From assembly GCA_024036415.1 (NCBI GenBank), contig JAMWET010007157.1, positions 1,789,501 to 1,853,500 of the forward strand: DNA of 64,000 bases. Direction: 5' to 3'. The translations under genes and the position numbers were made by a program. Positions 23,180-32,700 of this stretch are shown here, piece by piece. A model generated the notes under the pieces. It was not told where the DNA came from, made no database searches, and saw only the letters and a list, made by a program, of their open reading frames with translations. The stretch is from Prochilodus magdalenae. Lineage: Eukaryota; Chordata; Actinopteri; Characiformes; Prochilodontidae. Each line of letters begins with the position of its first letter. Position 1 is the stretch's first letter.

Positions 23180-23530
23180 TAGTCTGGATGACTGGATCGC
23201 TGCCTATCGAAGCAGCATCTTTATTCGGATGGAAAATGAATCCTCAAGGAACATGGCCAAGGCTCTTTATTGTGTATGCAGTGTGTGGCCAGGTTCAAAT
23301 TGGCAATCAATTATCCAATTAAGACTGACAGAAATGCACATCAGGAATTCCAACCCATCCGTCCAGGCCCGCGATTGGAACACGATTAGAGGGACTTAAT
23401 TAAACCCTAGGTACAGGGTGTTTAAACATCGTTTGTGTGGCGTCAATGGGGTTTGGAAACATAAAGCTGCTCATATCAGATTCTCCACACATTCTCGTGC
23501 GTGAACAAGCAGCTTTAAGTTAGAGGTGAA
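23180..23530. promoter_or_regulatory. Candidate conserved non-coding island 10
   Basis: Dense homeobox and CCAAT-type cores in complex sequence: TTGGCAATCAATTATCCAATTAAG (23300 onward), GCGATTGGAACACGATTAG (23371-23389) and GACTTAATTAAACCCTAGG (23393-23411), followed by a GGCGTCAATGGGG patch. No coding frame. One of the most enhancer-like textures in the window; conservation untested. Confidence 0.38.
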
Positions 23531-23999
23531 TCCTGCACTGTGGAAACAAAAAGCAATTCTAAAAAAAGCTAAAATAAATCAGTCAGGAACCAGCATCTGT
23601 TTTCAGTATATAATGGGTGATAAATAAATATTTTTACAAATACTCTTTCTGCCTCTTTCATCATTGCAAATCTTAGACTCAAACTCTGTGATGATGATCT
23701 GTGATGAAAAACAAAAGGTCATCTGCATGGAAGAGAATTTGATTCACGTTTACTAAAAAGCAATAAATAGAAATTATAGGGGTGACGGAAAAAAGAGCTT
23801 TAATATCCACAGGCAACAACTGCTATTTAATATCCACAGGCAACATCATGGATGCTGATGCGACACAATTTGCTTTGGAAGACATTGCAAGCTGTTCAAA
23901 TAGCAATTAAATAATTTAAGATCATAATCTATTATATCACCTCACATATCCACCTCATGTTGGATATGTAGAATATAATGTGTTGTAAATTTTCAAATT
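23531..23999. other. AT-rich unique sequence, nothing recognised
   Basis: Contains the small direct repeat TTTAATATCCACAGGCAAC (near 23799 and 23826). Otherwise unremarkable. Confidence 0.5.
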
Positions 24000-24480
24000 T
24001 CTGGGAATATCTTTTCTCTCCCCCTCTTCAGCACTGCCACTTTGCCTCCGCTGCGTCCCTGGGTGCACATGTTTGGTGCCCTTATTGATTTCTAAGGGGA
24101 GTCTTCCCTGCTTCCCCTATGTCACCGCATGCAGAGTGAGAGGCACTGCATTTTAATTTTGGGTTCGTGAATTAATCATTTCCCTGGATAGCAGAGCTCG
24201 GCTCGGCCCCTTCAGGAGAACACCTTATCACACAGCAAATAGGATTCAAAGGGAGAGGAGTAGTGTAATCCATAGCTAATTGGATGAAATGGCTCCTCTC
24301 CCTCTCCCTTCCTAGCTCTCTCTCCCTAGCTAGGCTTCTGTTCAGTTGTCTCCACAGGGACCGGAAAGCCACTGAAGAGGTTATTACTGTGTGTCTTAGG
24401 GGAGCATTAATACCTTACCCCTTGTTCAGACATGCAAATAATCTAATTCAAGGTCTAGCTAATTAACAACCCTGTTCCAG
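24000..24480. promoter_or_regulatory. Candidate conserved non-coding island 11
   Basis: GC-balanced, complex block. Cores include CGTGAATTAATCATTTCC (24166-24183), CATAGCTAATTGGATG (24271-24286), GCAAATAATCTAATTC (24434-24449) and TAGCTAATTAACAAC (24456-24470). A pyrimidine-rich patch lies at 24295-24325. The repeated TAAT cores at spaced intervals suggest a homeodomain-bound enhancer; inferred. Confidence 0.38.
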
Positions 24481-25189
24481 CCAGGATAAAGAGGTACAAT
24501 AATAAGCCCGGGACGAGTTTTAGAAGAGAAAAACACAATGCATTCACCTGTGCAGGAAAGAACCAACAAAAAGCAATGGAACACAAAATACAGGAATCCC
24601 CCAGGCTAATATGCACTAATAGTTGATATAATTACACAAAATATTAAGTATTATCAGGTGAGCCTCATAGATCTCCATTATTCTAAAAAATTAAAGCACC
24701 TATGGACACACTGCATGCATAATGTAAAAAAAACAGCACTAAAACAGGAGTTTATTATATATTATTTTTATATATATCCGCATTTAACATAACATTGAGC
24801 CATTCTGAAGAGTTTCTGTTTAATGGTTACATAACGTGTTAAGACAGTTCCTTTCCTGTCATCAACTACACCACTTAGGGTCTTAATCAAAATAACTCTC
24901 CTCCAGCCACCTCAGAAGCAGTGAGAACATGTTTTTAGGCATGTCTTTTTCAGGGCTCAAAGGTTAATCCGGTTTTAGCAATGTTACCTGACCATGTCTT
25001 AAAAATTACAACGTATAAACCTCACCAGGGCTTTGGAGCTTGGCCCAGAACAGGCATGCTGGAAGTATAACCTTCAACACTCGTTTCTTCATGATGTCTT
25101 GCCAATTTCCCAGTCGTGCATACAGTAAGTATGAAATTGTGATTTACTACATCAATTTACATCTGCCAATACCCAATGGCCTAGCCTTA
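24481..25189. other. Unique sequence, nothing recognised
   Basis: Moderately AT-rich with no identifiable repeat or frame. Confidence 0.5.
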
Positions 25190-25690
25190 AATACTCTTTG
25201 TTTCCGGTCTAAGGAGTGAGTTAAGTGTTTTTCAGCCCAAACGGCCGAGTTGGAAATGCACATTAGGCAGTGTGTACTGAGGCTGTGTTTGTGAGTCGCA
25301 CTCGATAAACATTAACGTGACTATTGACCTTTGAGGATCTGCAAAGTGGCCGCTGCCATTGCGTTTTGTTAAGGCATAATGCGCAAGAAGTGCAATGTTT
25401 GAATATTCCAAATAATTGCTTTTCTTTTTTGATATATTAAATTATCCAAGCAAATGGGCAGACTTTTCTCTTAATGTGTAATACATGTTTGACATTTGGA
25501 TCAAAGAGTAAACAAAGGCATTTCATGCGTAGATTTGAGATGCATGCCACCATTTTAAGTCTGAAGGCTGATTTTCCCTTTGATTGTGTTTCTTATATCT
25601 TTCTTTTTCATCTTCAGTAGTTTTAGTGCACATGCAGTGCATTAAACAAAGGCTCCCTTTTCAATTTTAATTAGTGCAGGCCTTCACAAA
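25190..25690. promoter_or_regulatory. Candidate conserved non-coding island 12
   Basis: Complex sequence with a FOX-like GATAAACATTAACG (25304-25317), an extended nuclear-receptor half site TATTGACCTTTGAGG (25322-25336), GGCATAATGCGCAAGAAGTG (25373-25392) and TCAAAGAGTAAACAAAGGCA (25501-25520), with further TAAT cores near 25668-25674. No frame or transposon. Regulatory role is inferred. Confidence 0.36.
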
Positions 25691-26279
25691 AACAACTGCA
25701 GCGCAACAGTCTATATTATATGAGATATAATCTCATGTTCACAGATATTGAATGCTTGCCTGTGTGAATGCTTGTCAGGCATCTTTAGTGAGTGTATCTC
25801 TAAGTGTGGGTGTGTGTGTATGTGATGCTGGAGGTCTGGAAAAATGAGTACAGAATGCAAATTACAGAAACAGAAGAGCGTTAAATTGTTTCCCATCTAT
25901 GAGCATGTTAAAAGAGTTAACTGCACATTTGGCTTCAACATGGAAAGCATTGAAATGTTCGATTAAGTAGTGCTTCCAGCTATGTTCAGTACCAAACCTA
26001 CTGAGGCTCCAATGCCTTTAATATGACTACCAGCAGCAAAGCAAATTCCAAACCTCAGCAGAGGGTTTTAGGTATGGCTGAAGCGGCTTGAAATAAGGGA
26101 GTGGGAGATGCTGAATTCTTACCCTTTCGTCCCATCAATCTCCCATTTCAGCCATTCTGCTTTGCATTTTGCCTCAACAAAACTCATTATATACCAAGAG
26201 AGGAAGAGTGTGCATGCACAAGTCCTTAATGATGGTCCAACATAAAATATGGTATACTAAGTCTTAGGGTTCAATCACT
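25691..26279. other. Unique sequence, nothing recognised
   Basis: Short TG run near 25806-25820. Otherwise no named feature; some stretches near 26100-26170 are complex and might belong to the next island. Confidence 0.45.
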
Positions 26280-26540
26280 CTTTTTAATAGTCTCATAGCA
26301 GCCCGAAAATAAAGTATTCATGAAGATTGAGGAAGATGATCCAATGAACTTCAATTTAATTGGCGCAAATTAAAACAATCCATCTTTCTGCAGCTGTCCA
26401 TCTATCTGCCGGCTCCACTTCACTGCTCATCCTGCACCTTGATTACAATTATCTTTTAATGGCAAAACTTGTCAGCCATTTTTCCTCTGTCTCTGATTTA
26501 CACCGAACCAGCACAATACAGATTTACTGACATAATTCAT
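26280..26540. promoter_or_regulatory. Candidate conserved non-coding island 13
   Basis: TTCAATTTAATTGGCGCAAAT (26350 onward) and CTTGATTACAATTATCTTTT (26438-26457) combine homeobox, CCAAT-like and GATA-like cores inside complex DNA. No coding signal. Enhancer role is inferred. Confidence 0.35.
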
Positions 26541-27269
26541 GTTTTAGTGCTCATTTCTGACTGCAATGTCTTCTAGGCATTTCAGTTTTTTCACACTTCA
26601 TCTTCAGAGTGCCGTCCCATAGACATTGACACGAAAAGCATTCTGGCCACACACCTTTTTTCTCCCTCTAAATGGAGACTTTGTGATATATGCACGGTTT
26701 TGCCCTGGTCCCTGCAGAATGAGGCCCTGGCAACAGATGAGCAAATAAAGTGCACATGCAGACACTATTTTTTGCAGTGTCCAATAATGGCTGCGGGCAA
26801 TTAGAGAGAGAGATGACATTTTGACTTTTAATTCAGGACAAAGCAATCTCTCTCTTTTCCCACTTATGTCTCTTTCAGTCTCCCCTGACACAGCTCTGAA
26901 GTGCTGAGACATCTCCCTTTATTTTATCATAAAGTGGCTTACTGCCCAATGCACCATCTACTATATACAACACTGTCATTTTTCCTAGAGTATAATGTCC
27001 ATTTGCGGTGATGCCAGATATGGAGATGAAAAAGAAATGCAGCTCTGAGCTGAAACAAATCGCCAGATGCTAAGTTTCAGATTACTCTTGGAAAAAATGC
27101 AGAAAGGTGGGAAGATAGTGAAAGATCACAGTAGCATGAGATAAGGATTTGGGGATAAATAAAGCAATAAACAAACATTTGGCATCAGCAGCTTCAATGA
27201 AGCAGGTATCAAATAATCAGACACCTCCTAGCACACTCTATAACTCGCATTTGCTTTGAATGGAAAGGT
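26541..27269. other. Unique sequence, nothing firm recognised
   Basis: Balanced composition but no distinct motif cluster. A 102-codon minus-strand frame (26604-26912) has no recognisable domain and I do not call it. Confidence 0.45.
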
Positions 27270-27690
27270 GTTATTGAGCTGAGGAGTGATAACCTATCCT
27301 TGCAGCTCTCATCACACCTCGCTTCGGAGATATTGATGCTTGTTTTACGATTAGCTCTAGAGCATCATCTACGCTAAAGCACCAACAGTAGGCCCATATT
27401 GCCTCAGCTCAGCAAGCAGTGATAAAAGGCATCAACCCAAACGGGAATGCAATGCGCGAGACCATGCGCATCGCTCAATGAGCCATGCATGGCCAATTAT
27501 TGCTGCCTGCCGATGAGGAAATGCTGGACAAACTAGGGAATGTGCGCTCCCGCATCTTACTCTTCAATTGAGATGAATACATTTTTATCTCTCTGTGTGA
27601 GCCCATAATAATCTTTAGAGACTAACCAGGAAAGGCTGCAATTACATTGAAGAGATGGAGTTATAGGTTTAAGTCACACAAAGTTTGAAA
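27270..27690. promoter_or_regulatory. Candidate conserved non-coding island 14
   Basis: Highly complex block with CCAACAGTAGGCCCATATTG (27382-27401), GGGAATGCAATGCGCGAGAC (27443-27462), CATCGCTCAATGAGCCATGC (27469-27488) and GGCCAATTATTGCTGCCTGC (27491-27510). CpG sites and TAAT/CCAAT cores lie close together, with no frame and no repeat texture. I consider it a strong enhancer candidate by appearance. Confidence 0.4.
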
Positions 27691-27899
27691 GGCCAATGCT
27701 TTATATGAGTTCAATAATTGCCCACTGTTACATAAAGAGACTTACGAAATTACGTTACATTACCTAAGGACTTGTCTAATTGTGTTTATTTCAAGTTCTG
27801 TTTATTGTTTTAGGAAATCAACAGAGAGAGGTTTAAAATACACCTGCAGGGCAATATGTACAATATATCTGTTAAGCAGATAACCTTTATACTCCATTT

Positions 27900-27990
27900 C
27901 CTAATCCAACACCACCCCACTGACCCACCCACTTACCACAAGCACCCAACCAACCCACACCATACCCCAGCCCACCCAAGTAAGCATGTC
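27900..27990. repeat. CCACCC-type low-complexity tract
   Basis: C/A-rich sequence with repeated CCAACCC/CCACCC units. On the minus strand it is a G-rich GGGTGGG-type tract adjoining the L1 reverse-transcriptase fragment; it could form G-quadruplex-like structure. Its origin, simple repeat or decayed LINE, is unclear. Confidence 0.7.
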
Positions 27991-27999
27991 CCATAATCG

Positions 28000-28140
28000 A
28001 TAGGGGTACGGAAGCCCACCTCCATAGATTGGAGGCAGGGAGGTGACGGGATTAGAAATATACAAAAGGAGGTCATCCATGTACAAAGGAACTTTGTGCT
28101 CCAGATCATAACATGTGATGCCTTCAAACTGCACTTGACT
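28000..28140 (-). pseudogene. L1-type LINE reverse transcriptase fragment (YMDD box)
   Basis: L1 ORF2 copies its RNA into DNA at the nicked target. Minus-strand translation gives DLEHKVPLYMDDLLLYISNP, the catalytic motif C region of L1 reverse transcriptases, usually H-K-hydrophobic-x-L-Y/F-A-D-D. The YMDD box lies at 28072-28083 (Met replaces the usual Ala). Only about 35 residues are recognisable; downstream sequence degenerates into a G-rich tract. Probably part of the same insertion as 29,866-30,600, but over 1 kb of ORF2 is missing between them. Confidence 0.75.
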
Positions 28141-28455
28141 ACGAAGCCAGTATAAAGCTCCCTATATACTTATTAGCAAAAATACTGTCGATATGGCGAG
28201 AGTGTTGCGCCAGCAGTCTCACAGTCCTGTGTTCATGCCTAAAAAACACTGTTTGGTCATCTTCAGCTGTCTCACATTCAGGTTAGTCATCAGACAATCA
28301 CATTCTAACTGTAACTGAAGCCTTATTGTGTAAAGAGACAGAGCTGAGCTGCACCGCTAGAGAGTACTCTGGCGATTTGGAAAGGGGGATGTGTTTGAGT
28401 GAAAATCAGTCTAGGTTTACATCTTGGAGTAAATTAAAGGCTCTGCCCATGGTTT
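28141..28455. other. Unassigned sequence between L1 and Tc1
   Basis: I could not match this stretch to L1 ORF2 or to the Tc1. It may be decayed LINE, another repeat, or pre-insertion host DNA. Confidence 0.4.
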
Positions 28456-29859
28456 CAGCGGTGTGAAAAAGTGTTTGCCCCCTTCATGATTTCTTTTTCT
28501 TATGTTTGTCACTCTTACACGTTTCAGGTCATCAAACAAATGTAAATATTAGTCAAAGACAACACAAGTAAACACAAAATTCCGTTTTTAATTTATTTTT
28601 TATTATTAAAATAGGAAAAAAATCTAAACCTACATGGCCCTGTGTGAAAAAAAATATTTGCCTCTAAACCTAATAACTGGTTGGGCCACCCTTAGCAGCA
28701 TCAACGGCAATCAAGCGTTTGCAGCAACTTTCAATGGGTCTTTCACAGCGCGGTGGAGGAACTTTGGCCCACCCATCTTTGCAGAATTGTTGTAATTCAG
28801 CCACACTAGAGGGTTTTCGAGCATGAACCGCCTTTTTAAGATTATGCAACAGCATCTCAATAGCTTGCTTCATTTCAGCTTGAGGTCACGAACAGATAGC
28901 CGGATATTCTCATATTCAGGATCTTTTGGTAGACAGGGAAATTTCATGGTTCCATTTATCACAGCAAGTCTTCCAGGTTCCGAAGCAGCAAAACAGCCCA
29001 GACTATCACACTACCACCACCATATTTTACTGTAGGTATAATGTCCTTTATCACAAATCATCAAGATGTTTTCTGGCAAAATTGAGACGAGCCTTGTTCT
29101 TTTTCATGTTCTTTTTGCTCAGCAGTGGTTTTCATCTTTTTTTCATCATTTTTGCCTAGTCTTTTTAGTCTCCCTATTAGTCTCTTTCTTAGGGTGGAGT
29201 CATGAACGCTGACCTTAACTGAGGCAAGTGAGGCCTGCAGTTCTTTGGATGTTATTGTGGGGTCTTTTGTGACCTCTCGGATGAGTCGTCACTGTGCTCT
29301 TGGGGTAATTTTGGTCAGCCGGCCACTCATGGGAAGGTTCATCACTGTTCTACGTTTTTCGCCGTTTGTGGATAATGGCTCCCACTGTGGTTCGCTGGAG
29401 TCCCAAAACTTTAGAAATGGCATTATAATCTTTTCTAGACTCATAGATCTCAATTACTTTCTTTCTCATTTGTTCCTGAATATCTTTGGATCTTGGCATG
29501 ATGTCTAGCTTTAGAGTATCTTTTGGTCTACTTCGTCTTGTCAGGCAGGTCCTATTTAAGTGATTTCTTGATTGAGAGCAGGTGTGGCAGTAATCAGGCC
29601 TGGGTGTGGCTACAGAAATTGAACTTAGGTGTGATAAACCACAGTTATGTTTTATGCAAACACTTTTTCACACAGAGCGAAATGGGGGTTTGGATTTTTT
29701 TCTCCCTTAATAATAAAAACCTTCATTTAAAACTGCATTTTGTGTTTACTTGTGTTGTCTTTGACTAATATTTAAATTTGTTTGATGATCTGAAACATTT
29801 AAGAGTGACAAACACGCAAAAAAACAAGAAATTATAAAATACTTTTTCACAACACTTGC
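28456..29859 (-). mobile_element. Tc1/mariner-like element C, both ends present
   Basis: Left end CAGCGGTGTGAAAAAGTGTT (28456-28475) and right end CTTTTTCACAACACTTG (29842-29858) are inverted copies. Subterminal blocks (CTTTCACACAG-type, GTGTTTACTTGTGTTGTCTT, ATCAAACAAATGTAAATATT) are also inverted, giving the long IR/DR-type termini of teleost Tc1 elements. It is the same family as element B (18,803) in opposite orientation. The transposase lies on the minus strand. The length of about 1.4 kb is short of the usual 1.6 kb or so, mostly from an internal loss near 28,862. Confidence 0.92.
28670..29499 (-). pseudogene. Tc1-like transposase of element C, inactivated
   Basis: The start codon corresponds to 29499, with MPRSKDIQEQMRKKVIEI following it on the minus strand. 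Helix-turn-helix blocks follow. The last 67 codons (28873-28670) are open: ARKPSSVAELQQFCKDGWAK, then CCKRLIAVDAAKGGPTSY and a stop, the normal C-terminus. Around 28,862 the sequence jumps across the part that in family members holds the second and third catalytic acidic residues, so the DDE triad is lost; that inference rests on my memory of the consensus. Several frame shifts also occur. Cannot make active enzyme. Confidence 0.88.
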
Positions 29860-29866
29860 AAAAAAC

Positions 29867-30221
29867 CTAGTTTGCTGCATAAAGACAAGCTAAATAACTG
29901 GCGTATTCTGAAGCAAGTCTGTGACAATAGCTATAACGACCATTAAAGTCAGAGACAAAATGTGTTGGCTCAAACATAACACTCATATAAACAATGATAG
30001 CCGCCCTGGCTAGTGAACAACCTGACCAAAAATTTTGAATGGAACAAGTGACCCATCCTTGCACACTTGATGCGTAGAGACTCTGGAGCTTTAAGATGAG
30101 TTTCCAATAAGAATATAATGTCAGCTTGTAGGTGCTGTAATTGATTTAAAATCTTAGCAGTTTTAATGGGGTTGTTTAGCCCTTTTACATTTGAGGAAAT
30201 CAGACACAGCCCATTACCATT
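29867..30221 (-). pseudogene. L1 ORF2 endonuclease domain fragment
   Basis: CLISSNVKGLNNPIKTAKIL contains the catalytic Asn motif (S-x-N-V-x-G-L-N) and LQADIIFLLETHL the catalytic Glu motif (usually L-Q-E-T-H). After a frame shift near 30,030 the domain resumes as RAAIIVYMSVMFEP, then FVSDFNGRYSYCHRL and YLACLYAAN, typical of the middle of the L1 endonuclease, which nicks target DNA to prime reverse transcription. The later Asp and His catalytic residues are missing because the sequence ends at the Tc1 border. Confidence 0.87.
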
Positions 30222-30243
30222 GTTCGCAATTACTCCGTAAAGC

Positions 30244-30274
30244 AGTAGGAGACAGTAGGAGACAGTAGGAGACA
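30244..30274. repeat. 10-bp tandem repeat at the ORF1/ORF2 junction
   Basis: The decamer AGTAGGAGAC repeats three times. It lies exactly between the recognisable end of ORF1 and the start of ORF2, where the remaining ORF1 sequence should be, so it may mark the scar of the internal deletion or a linker of the element. Confidence 0.9.
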
Positions 30275-30304
30275 AGTCATGCCTCCTGAGAAGAGGGGAA
30301 GAGG

Positions 30305-30577
30305 GAAAAGAAATTCGGAAAAGAAGGCTGTGGGGCGCAGATCCGCAATTGACTCAGGTGGGCCAATGACTCTAATGCTGTTATTGTGGCTTTGGGACTC
30401 AAAGTCCATGACTTTAGTAAGCAGCTTGGAATTTCTATCTTTTAAGGTAGCGCATGTAGCTTCGAGACCTAGTATGCTCTCGCCTGCCAGATTGGCATTG
30501 CATTCAAGTGAGGTAATTTTCTGGCCATGTTCATCTTTTCTCAGTGGTCTTCCAAAAATGGGGATTGGTGTAGCCAT
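30305..30577 (-). pseudogene. L1 ORF1 (RNA-binding chaperone) fragment
   Basis: The product has a heptad-like coiled coil (GLEATCATLKDRNSKLLTKV) followed by DFESQSHNNSIRVIGPPES, which corresponds to the start of the ORF1 RNA-recognition fold (normally R-x-N-x-R-hydrophobic-x-G-x-P-E). The next residues, RPTAFFSEFL, also fit the family. The frame then leaves ORF1, losing the rest of the RNA-binding domain and the C-terminal domain. L1 ORF1 coats LINE RNA as a trimer; this piece cannot. Confidence 0.78.
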
Positions 30578-30600
30578 GTTGAAGTCGTAGGCCCGATGCC

Positions 30601-31139
30601 TCAGAAGGGTCTGTGATCTAATTAAATGTAAACTTAAATGGTAAGACAGCTAGCAAAACATTTTTTATAATAAAATATATACTAACTGAACAATATCAAT
30701 TCATGAACAGCCATTCAAAGATGGCAAAATGCTTCCATAGAAAGAGATAGCATATAAACCCTGTCAATGTTGTAACATACTTCCAAACTACACGCCAGCC
30801 CTTTGCCTTTAGATAACAATATCTATTTAAAGGCTGCAGGTTTTGTGGCCTAGATAACAGAAGTCTTTTGAGTGCTAATGCAGACTTTATTAGTTAAATG
30901 ATTAGGACCTGCCTTATTAGTTAACATTACTATACTTCTTATTATACTGCTGCTGATATACACTAAGTCAGACAAAGATCACTACAATTTGATTCAACAT
31001 TAAGGAAAAACATTAATTTTGGTATGAAGAATAATGCTTAATATCACCAAGGGCATGAACTAACAAGTTCTAGCTTACTTCTCAGCTGTAATTGTAAGTG
31101 ACCAGTAGGAGAATTTAATATAATCATAATATTAATAAG
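30601..31139. other. AT-rich sequence, nothing recognised
   Basis: May include LINE 5' flank on the right of ORF1, but no motif supports that. No frame or motif cluster. Confidence 0.45.
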
Positions 31140-31600
31140 CTCACCGGGCAAAAAAATAAACAACCTTGTGTTTTTAATGTGGTAGTAAATTCAGGCCATT
31201 GCAGATGCCATTGCAATGCAGGTAACGATTCACAAAAGCAGTGACTGCATTTGAGCATGTCAAAGGTCGCAATCTGATAGATGTATTTGCAAGTGTATCA
31301 AGGCATACAGTCATATGAGTCTAGCAACAACAACAAAAAAATAACTAATTCTCAGAATTGTGCCAGAAAAGGCTTCCATGAAATTGGGTTGAAGTGTCCA
31401 TTTTCTATTATGCAAGAGTGGCTAAGCACTGAGGTCACCTAGATCCACAAACTTGTTTAGTTCATGTAAAATCAAATCACAGTTGTTATTTGTGTATGTG
31501 GACGTATAAGACACTATTAGGTATGTATTTAGTCACAGGTGACATTTTCTTGTCCAGTGAGCTTATATATAGAATTATTCAAAATAGAATTATTTACAGT
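31140..31600 (+). mobile_element. Tc1-like remnant with helix-turn-helix only (copy 1)
   Basis: Plus-strand translation near 31,240-31,316 gives VTAFEHVKGRNLIDVFASVSRHTVI, which aligns residue by residue with the same part of the copy at 44,820. It is followed by QNCARK (a Q-N-C-G-R-K-like linker of Tc1 proteins), then CAAGAGTGGCTAAGCACTG (31413-31431) and, after about 90 unrelated bases, TATTAGGTATGTATTTAGTC and GGTGACATTTTCTTGTCCAG, shared in order with copy 2. No DDE domain is present. Confidence 0.62.
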
Positions 31601-31689
31601 GTTTTATTAAAAGTGCATATACAGGTCCGGTCAGTGACTTTGACCATGTATTGTAAGATTAAAGAATAAAGGCATTTGAAGTCTCTTTA

Positions 31690-31965
31690 GTCCTGCCCTG
31701 TGAGTGATTATGACCCCCACACACTGACCCGCCACCTTGTACAGTCCTATCCTGATGATCTTTTTTTAAAGGCTGCATGGCTCTGCCGTTTTCCACTTCT
31801 GGCCCAAATAAACTGGGATGTTCTCCATCCATCAGTGGACGAGCCTAGCATGCTGACCTGTCATAAATTCCCCCTGCAGGAAAAGGTGACAGGGCCCAAG
31901 CCAATCTTTATGAAAAAAATGGCACCAGATACAACCCTTTTTTTCCCCCAGCTTCCTCCAACACC
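31690..31965. promoter_or_regulatory. Candidate conserved non-coding island 15
   Basis: Complex sequence with GGCTGCATGGCTCTGCCGTT (31771-31790), CCCAAATAAACTGGGATGTT (31803-31822), GTGGACGAGCCTAGCATGCT (31836-31855) and GACCTGTCATAAATTCCCCC (31856-31875; TALE-like TGTCA). The 100-codon frame crossing it (31700-32002, plus) has no domain. Regulatory role is inferred. Confidence 0.3.
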
Positions 31966-32004
31966 TGCTCACCCTTTACCTTTTGCGCCATACGCAGACT
32001 AGTC

Positions 32005-32166
32005 AGTCTTTCACCCTCTCTCTCTCTTTCTCCCCTTCCCTTTCCTGTCTTCTCCCCAAGTGTCTTAGTGTCTCCCATTCTTCTCCTTATTTCTTGCAAC
32101 CCCCACACTATTCCTCTATTTTTCTCTTCTCCTATATCTTTCCCTCTCTCTCCCTCTTTCTCTCCA
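32005..32166. repeat. Pyrimidine-rich (CT) low-complexity tract
   Basis: Long C/T-biased stretch with several TCTCTCTC runs. It produces opposed open frames of 76 to 100 codons that I regard as artefacts. Confidence 0.85.
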
Positions 32167-32169
32167 TGG

Positions 32170-32700
32170 GTAAGCAGGTAATCATGAGCTGTCACAGAAA
32201 GGTGACCCATTAATGTGATGGATACGGTGTGAAAAACAAATGGTGTGAAACGTGTGGATTGCTGTCCTTACTGCACCTTGGCCTTTTGTTCTGTCATATC
32301 AATATCCACACAGGGCCTCATTACACCACCGCACTACACAATGAGCGCCGCGCCAGGGTCAGGCGCGCAACGCCACGCTCCCACTCACCGCCTGCCACCA
32401 GTGCCCGCACCTCAGGCTTCCTGTTCTCTTCCTTCTCTTCCTCCTTTTCCATCTACCCTCAGGAGCAGCAGATAAACAAACACCTCCAAAAACCCACCCC
32501 CACCTGATTTTCATTCGCCACATTTTGTTTTGCAGATCATTTTGTGGTTTTGGAGAGGATGAAGCTCTGGCCATGGCCAGTCAGGGCCATCTGGAGACAA
32601 CGGCAGCAGTGTTGGTGATAAGCAGATGCAAAAGCTGGCTTTTGTTAATGGTGGGGACCATTGTTTGGCGGTTTTGTTGTCTTACTGAATTCTATTAAGC
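32170..32700. promoter_or_regulatory. Candidate conserved non-coding island 16 with CpG-rich core
   Basis: GACCCATTAATGTGATGGAT (32203-32222), GATTGCTGTCCTTACTGCAC (32258-32277) and CATTACACCACCGCACTACAC precede a CpG-rich core (ATGAGCGCCGCGCCAGGGTC, 32341-32360, then GGCGCGCAACGCCACGC), one of the most CpG-dense spots in the window. Farther right TTTGTTTTGCAG (32524-32535) could be a 3' splice site before a 79-bp segment ending at GTGATA (32615). It may be an enhancer, a minor CpG promoter, or a region with an unrecognised exon. Confidence 0.35.

Larger units (their letters stand above)
29866..30600 (-). mobile_element. L1-type LINE fragment: end of ORF1 and endonuclease of ORF2
   Basis: Two typical L1 proteins appear in order on the minus strand: an ORF1 coiled-coil piece (30,577 to about 30,305) and the apurinic endonuclease domain of ORF2 (about 30,221 to 29,867). 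The 5' and 3' parts are missing. The left edge abuts Tc1 element C, suggesting that C inserted into or beside the LINE. L1 insertions are usually 5' truncated, but here the 5' part is kept and the 3' part is lost or displaced. Confidence 0.85.
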
